From Chromatiales bacterium (GTDB lineage Bacteria > Pseudomonadota > Gammaproteobacteria > UBA6429 > Thiohalophilaceae): a DNA stretch of 64,000 nt. Positions 63,359-64,000 of the stretch are shown in pieces. The stretch's first letter is position 1. Each line of letters starts with the position of its first letter. Made by a program: the position numbers and the translations under genes. The notes under the pieces were generated by a model. It worked only from the letters and a program-made list of their open reading frames with translations. It ran no database searches and had not been told where the DNA came from. The stretch lies in the NCBI GenBank assembly GCA_027032075.1, contig JALVOC010000111.1, positions 40,699 through 104,698 of the forward strand, read 5' to 3'.

Positions 63359-63367
63359 GTTAGCAGC
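63359..63367 (+). other. Integron-type cassette junction (R' box)
   Basis: GTTAGCAGC, the form expected at the 5' boundary of an integrated gene cassette (recombination between G and TTAGC). It is the exact reverse complement of the GCTGCTAAC that opens the attC-like site at 63822, and the cassette ORF starts four bases later. Confidence 0.7.
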
Positions 63368-63370
63368 AAA

Positions 63371-63814
63371 ATGAAACACGCATCAGACTCAACCGAGCAA
63401 CAATCCGCTGAAAGCTTCATTATCGAAGCTTTGTCGAAAAATATTGGAATTGAATTGAAGCCAAGCAAAATAAGCCTGCCATCTGGTATAACTGTTCAAA
63501 TAGATGGGTTAAATAGAAAAGAGAAAGTGTTATGTGAAGTATATGCAAGAATAGGAAAGCTCAAAGGTTCACAACCAGATAAAGTAGCCTCTGACTTTCT
63601 GAAGATGCTCTTGGTTGAGCAAACACTAGGTGGTAGTTGGGCTAAGTATTTTTGCTTTGCTAGCAATGAGGCCGCTTCGTTACTAAAAGGTAAGTCATGG
63701 TTAGCAAATTCTGCTGCTCGGTTTGGAATAAAAATACATGTATATGAACTTCCCGAGGAAATTGCGTCTTCTGTTATAAGCGCACAAGATCGGCAAATTA
63801 TGGTAAATAAATAG
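63371..63814 (+). CDS. Integron-cassette hypothetical protein
   Basis: A 147-residue protein, AT-rich and unlike its neighbours in base composition. I do not recognise a named function. Distinct stretches are SAESFIIEALSKNIGIELKP, LPSGITVQIDGLNRKEK, LCEVYARIGKLKGSQPDKV and SDFLKMLLVEQTLGGSW. The order Asp (IDG), then Glu in a beta strand (CEVYARIGKLKG), loosely recalls PD-(D/E)xK nuclease cores, but the Lys of the ExK step is missing. The start lies four bases past the cassette junction, with no ribosome site, as is common for cassette genes. Confidence 0.7.
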   Translation: MKHASDSTEQQSAESFIIEALSKNIGIELKPSKISLPSGITVQIDGLNRKEKVLCEVYARIGKLKGSQPDKVASDFLKMLLVEQTLGGSWAKYFCFASNEAASLLKGKSWLANSAARFGIKIHVYELPEEIASSVISAQDRQIMVNK

Positions 63815-63821
63815 TATGATC

Positions 63822-63895
63822 GCTGCTAACAATTCGCTCGTTCGGACGCAAACTCCGCTGCGCTTCGTTTGCGCCGCACAGCTTGGTCGTTGAGG
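63822..63895 (+). repeat. attC-like recombination site of an integron cassette
   Basis: It opens GCTGCTAACAATTCGCTCG, the usual R''-L'' beginning, and ends GCGCCGCACAGCTTGGTCG then TTGAGG, the L'-R' end. Between them ACGCAAAC and GTTTGCG pair to form the hairpin. The final GTTGAGG departs from the GTTRRRY consensus, perhaps because of a later IS insertion. No integrase gene is in the window. Confidence 0.72.
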
Positions 63896-63964
63896 CTGTA
63901 GAAAAACCCAGAAATATGCCTTGTATTCAGTTATAATGCATCAAAGCAACAAGGAGATGTGTCG

Positions 63965-64000
63965 ATGCCTAAATTCATCCCCTATGATCCTGGTCAAAGC
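63965..64000 (+). CDS. Start of a probable IS1182-type transposase (cut by window edge)
   Basis: Twelve codons, MPKFIPYDPGQS, follow an AAGGAGATG site and run off the end. This opening is typical of IS1182-family transposases. The left end of the element may begin near 63893, within or just after the attC-like site (GAGGCTGTAGAAAAACCC). The call rests on very little sequence. Confidence 0.45.
   Translation, partial: MPKFIPYDPGQS

Larger units (their letters stand above)
62970..63370. other. Boundary region with a gene remnant and AT-rich DNA
   Basis: About 400 bases after the fusion gene. The first part has an XRE-type remnant, the second turns sharply AT-rich and holds a small ORF (63180-63350) and the direct repeat GATATACGAACA at 63187 and 63211. 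It ends in the cassette junction GTTAGCAGC at 63359-63367. Confidence 0.5.

Noticed and set aside
63262..63468. 68-codon minus-strand frame across the cassette junction
   Set aside because: It crosses the recombination point and is antisense to the cassette ORF.
1..64000. CRISPR arrays, tRNA and rRNA genes
   Set aside because: I saw no regularly spaced repeats and no tRNA- or rRNA-like sequence; a covariance-model scan would be needed to exclude a tRNA fully.

Overview
The window is a stretch of a gammaproteobacterial chromosome of moderately high GC, with closely packed genes. The gene set fits a free-living, probably sulfur-oxidiser-like gammaproteobacterium: cobalamin assembly and uptake, a K+-independent H+-pyrophosphatase, an exosortase-linked acyltransferase, PstC and PstA with large extracytoplasmic insertions, and Dam methylase. 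Genus cannot be settled from the sequence alone.

Layout. 0-2.5 kb: start of a sodium:alanine symporter gene, then a four-gene operon of two DUF1538 membrane proteins, a PII-like protein and a CBS-domain protein. 2.6-4.1 kb: ampD and ampE. 4.2-11.7 kb: late cobalamin genes (cobU, cobT, cobC, cobS, cobQ, cbiB, cobD) and btuF. 11.7-15 kb: a Rossmann-fold protein of unknown role, a perfect FNR-type site, and hppA. 15-18.5 kb: a cobalamin-riboswitch operon btuB-tonB-pduO on the minus strand. 18.8-22.2 kb: an orphan ParA ATPase and a hybrid kinase convergent with a LuxR-type regulator. 22.6-24.4 kb: btuC and btuD. 24.4-30.3 kb: a HAD phosphatase, rppH-ptsP, a lone GspE/PilB ATPase and a degenerate receiver protein. 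30.6-34.7 kb: a YdjM-like protein, argA-dam, and an SH3/coiled-coil membrane protein. 34.9-44.1 kb: the complete Pho regulon core phoB-phoR-pstS-pstC-pstA-pstB-phoU with several 11-bp-phased Pho boxes. 44.1-48 kb: a Sel1-repeat protein, argD-argF and sodB. 48.2-55.3 kb: a lone HyuB-like protein, an AsnB-family amidotransferase of the N-acetylglutaminylglutamine type, grxD, and a cytochrome b561-PepSY-two-component operon. 55.3-59.3 kb: rnt, a TraB/GumN protein, pyrC and an HPP-family membrane protein.

The right end (59.3-64 kb) is the accessory part. An exosortase/PEP-CTERM-associated acyltransferase (N-acyl amino acid synthase family) is divergent from a 665-residue fusion of a ThiF/E1-like adenylyltransferase with a nitroreductase-like flavoprotein. 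This pair is the best candidate in the window for an incompletely described biosynthetic system. It is followed by an XRE-type DNA-binding gene remnant, an AT-rich stretch, and an integron-type gene cassette: a GTTAGCAGC junction, a start codon four bases on, one small unknown ORF, and an attC-like site opening with the exact complement GCTGCTAAC. The first codons of what looks like an IS1182-type transposase run off the end.

How the genes work together. The cobalamin genes cover nucleotide-loop assembly (CobU, CobT, CobS, CobC), aminopropanol attachment (CbiB, CobD), amidation (CobQ), adenosylation (PduO) and uptake (BtuB, TonB, BtuF, BtuCD), but no corrin-ring genes lie here. Only the uptake operon has a riboswitch. 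The Pho block is self-contained: PhoR and PhoB sense and respond, the Pst system imports phosphate, and PhoU links the two.
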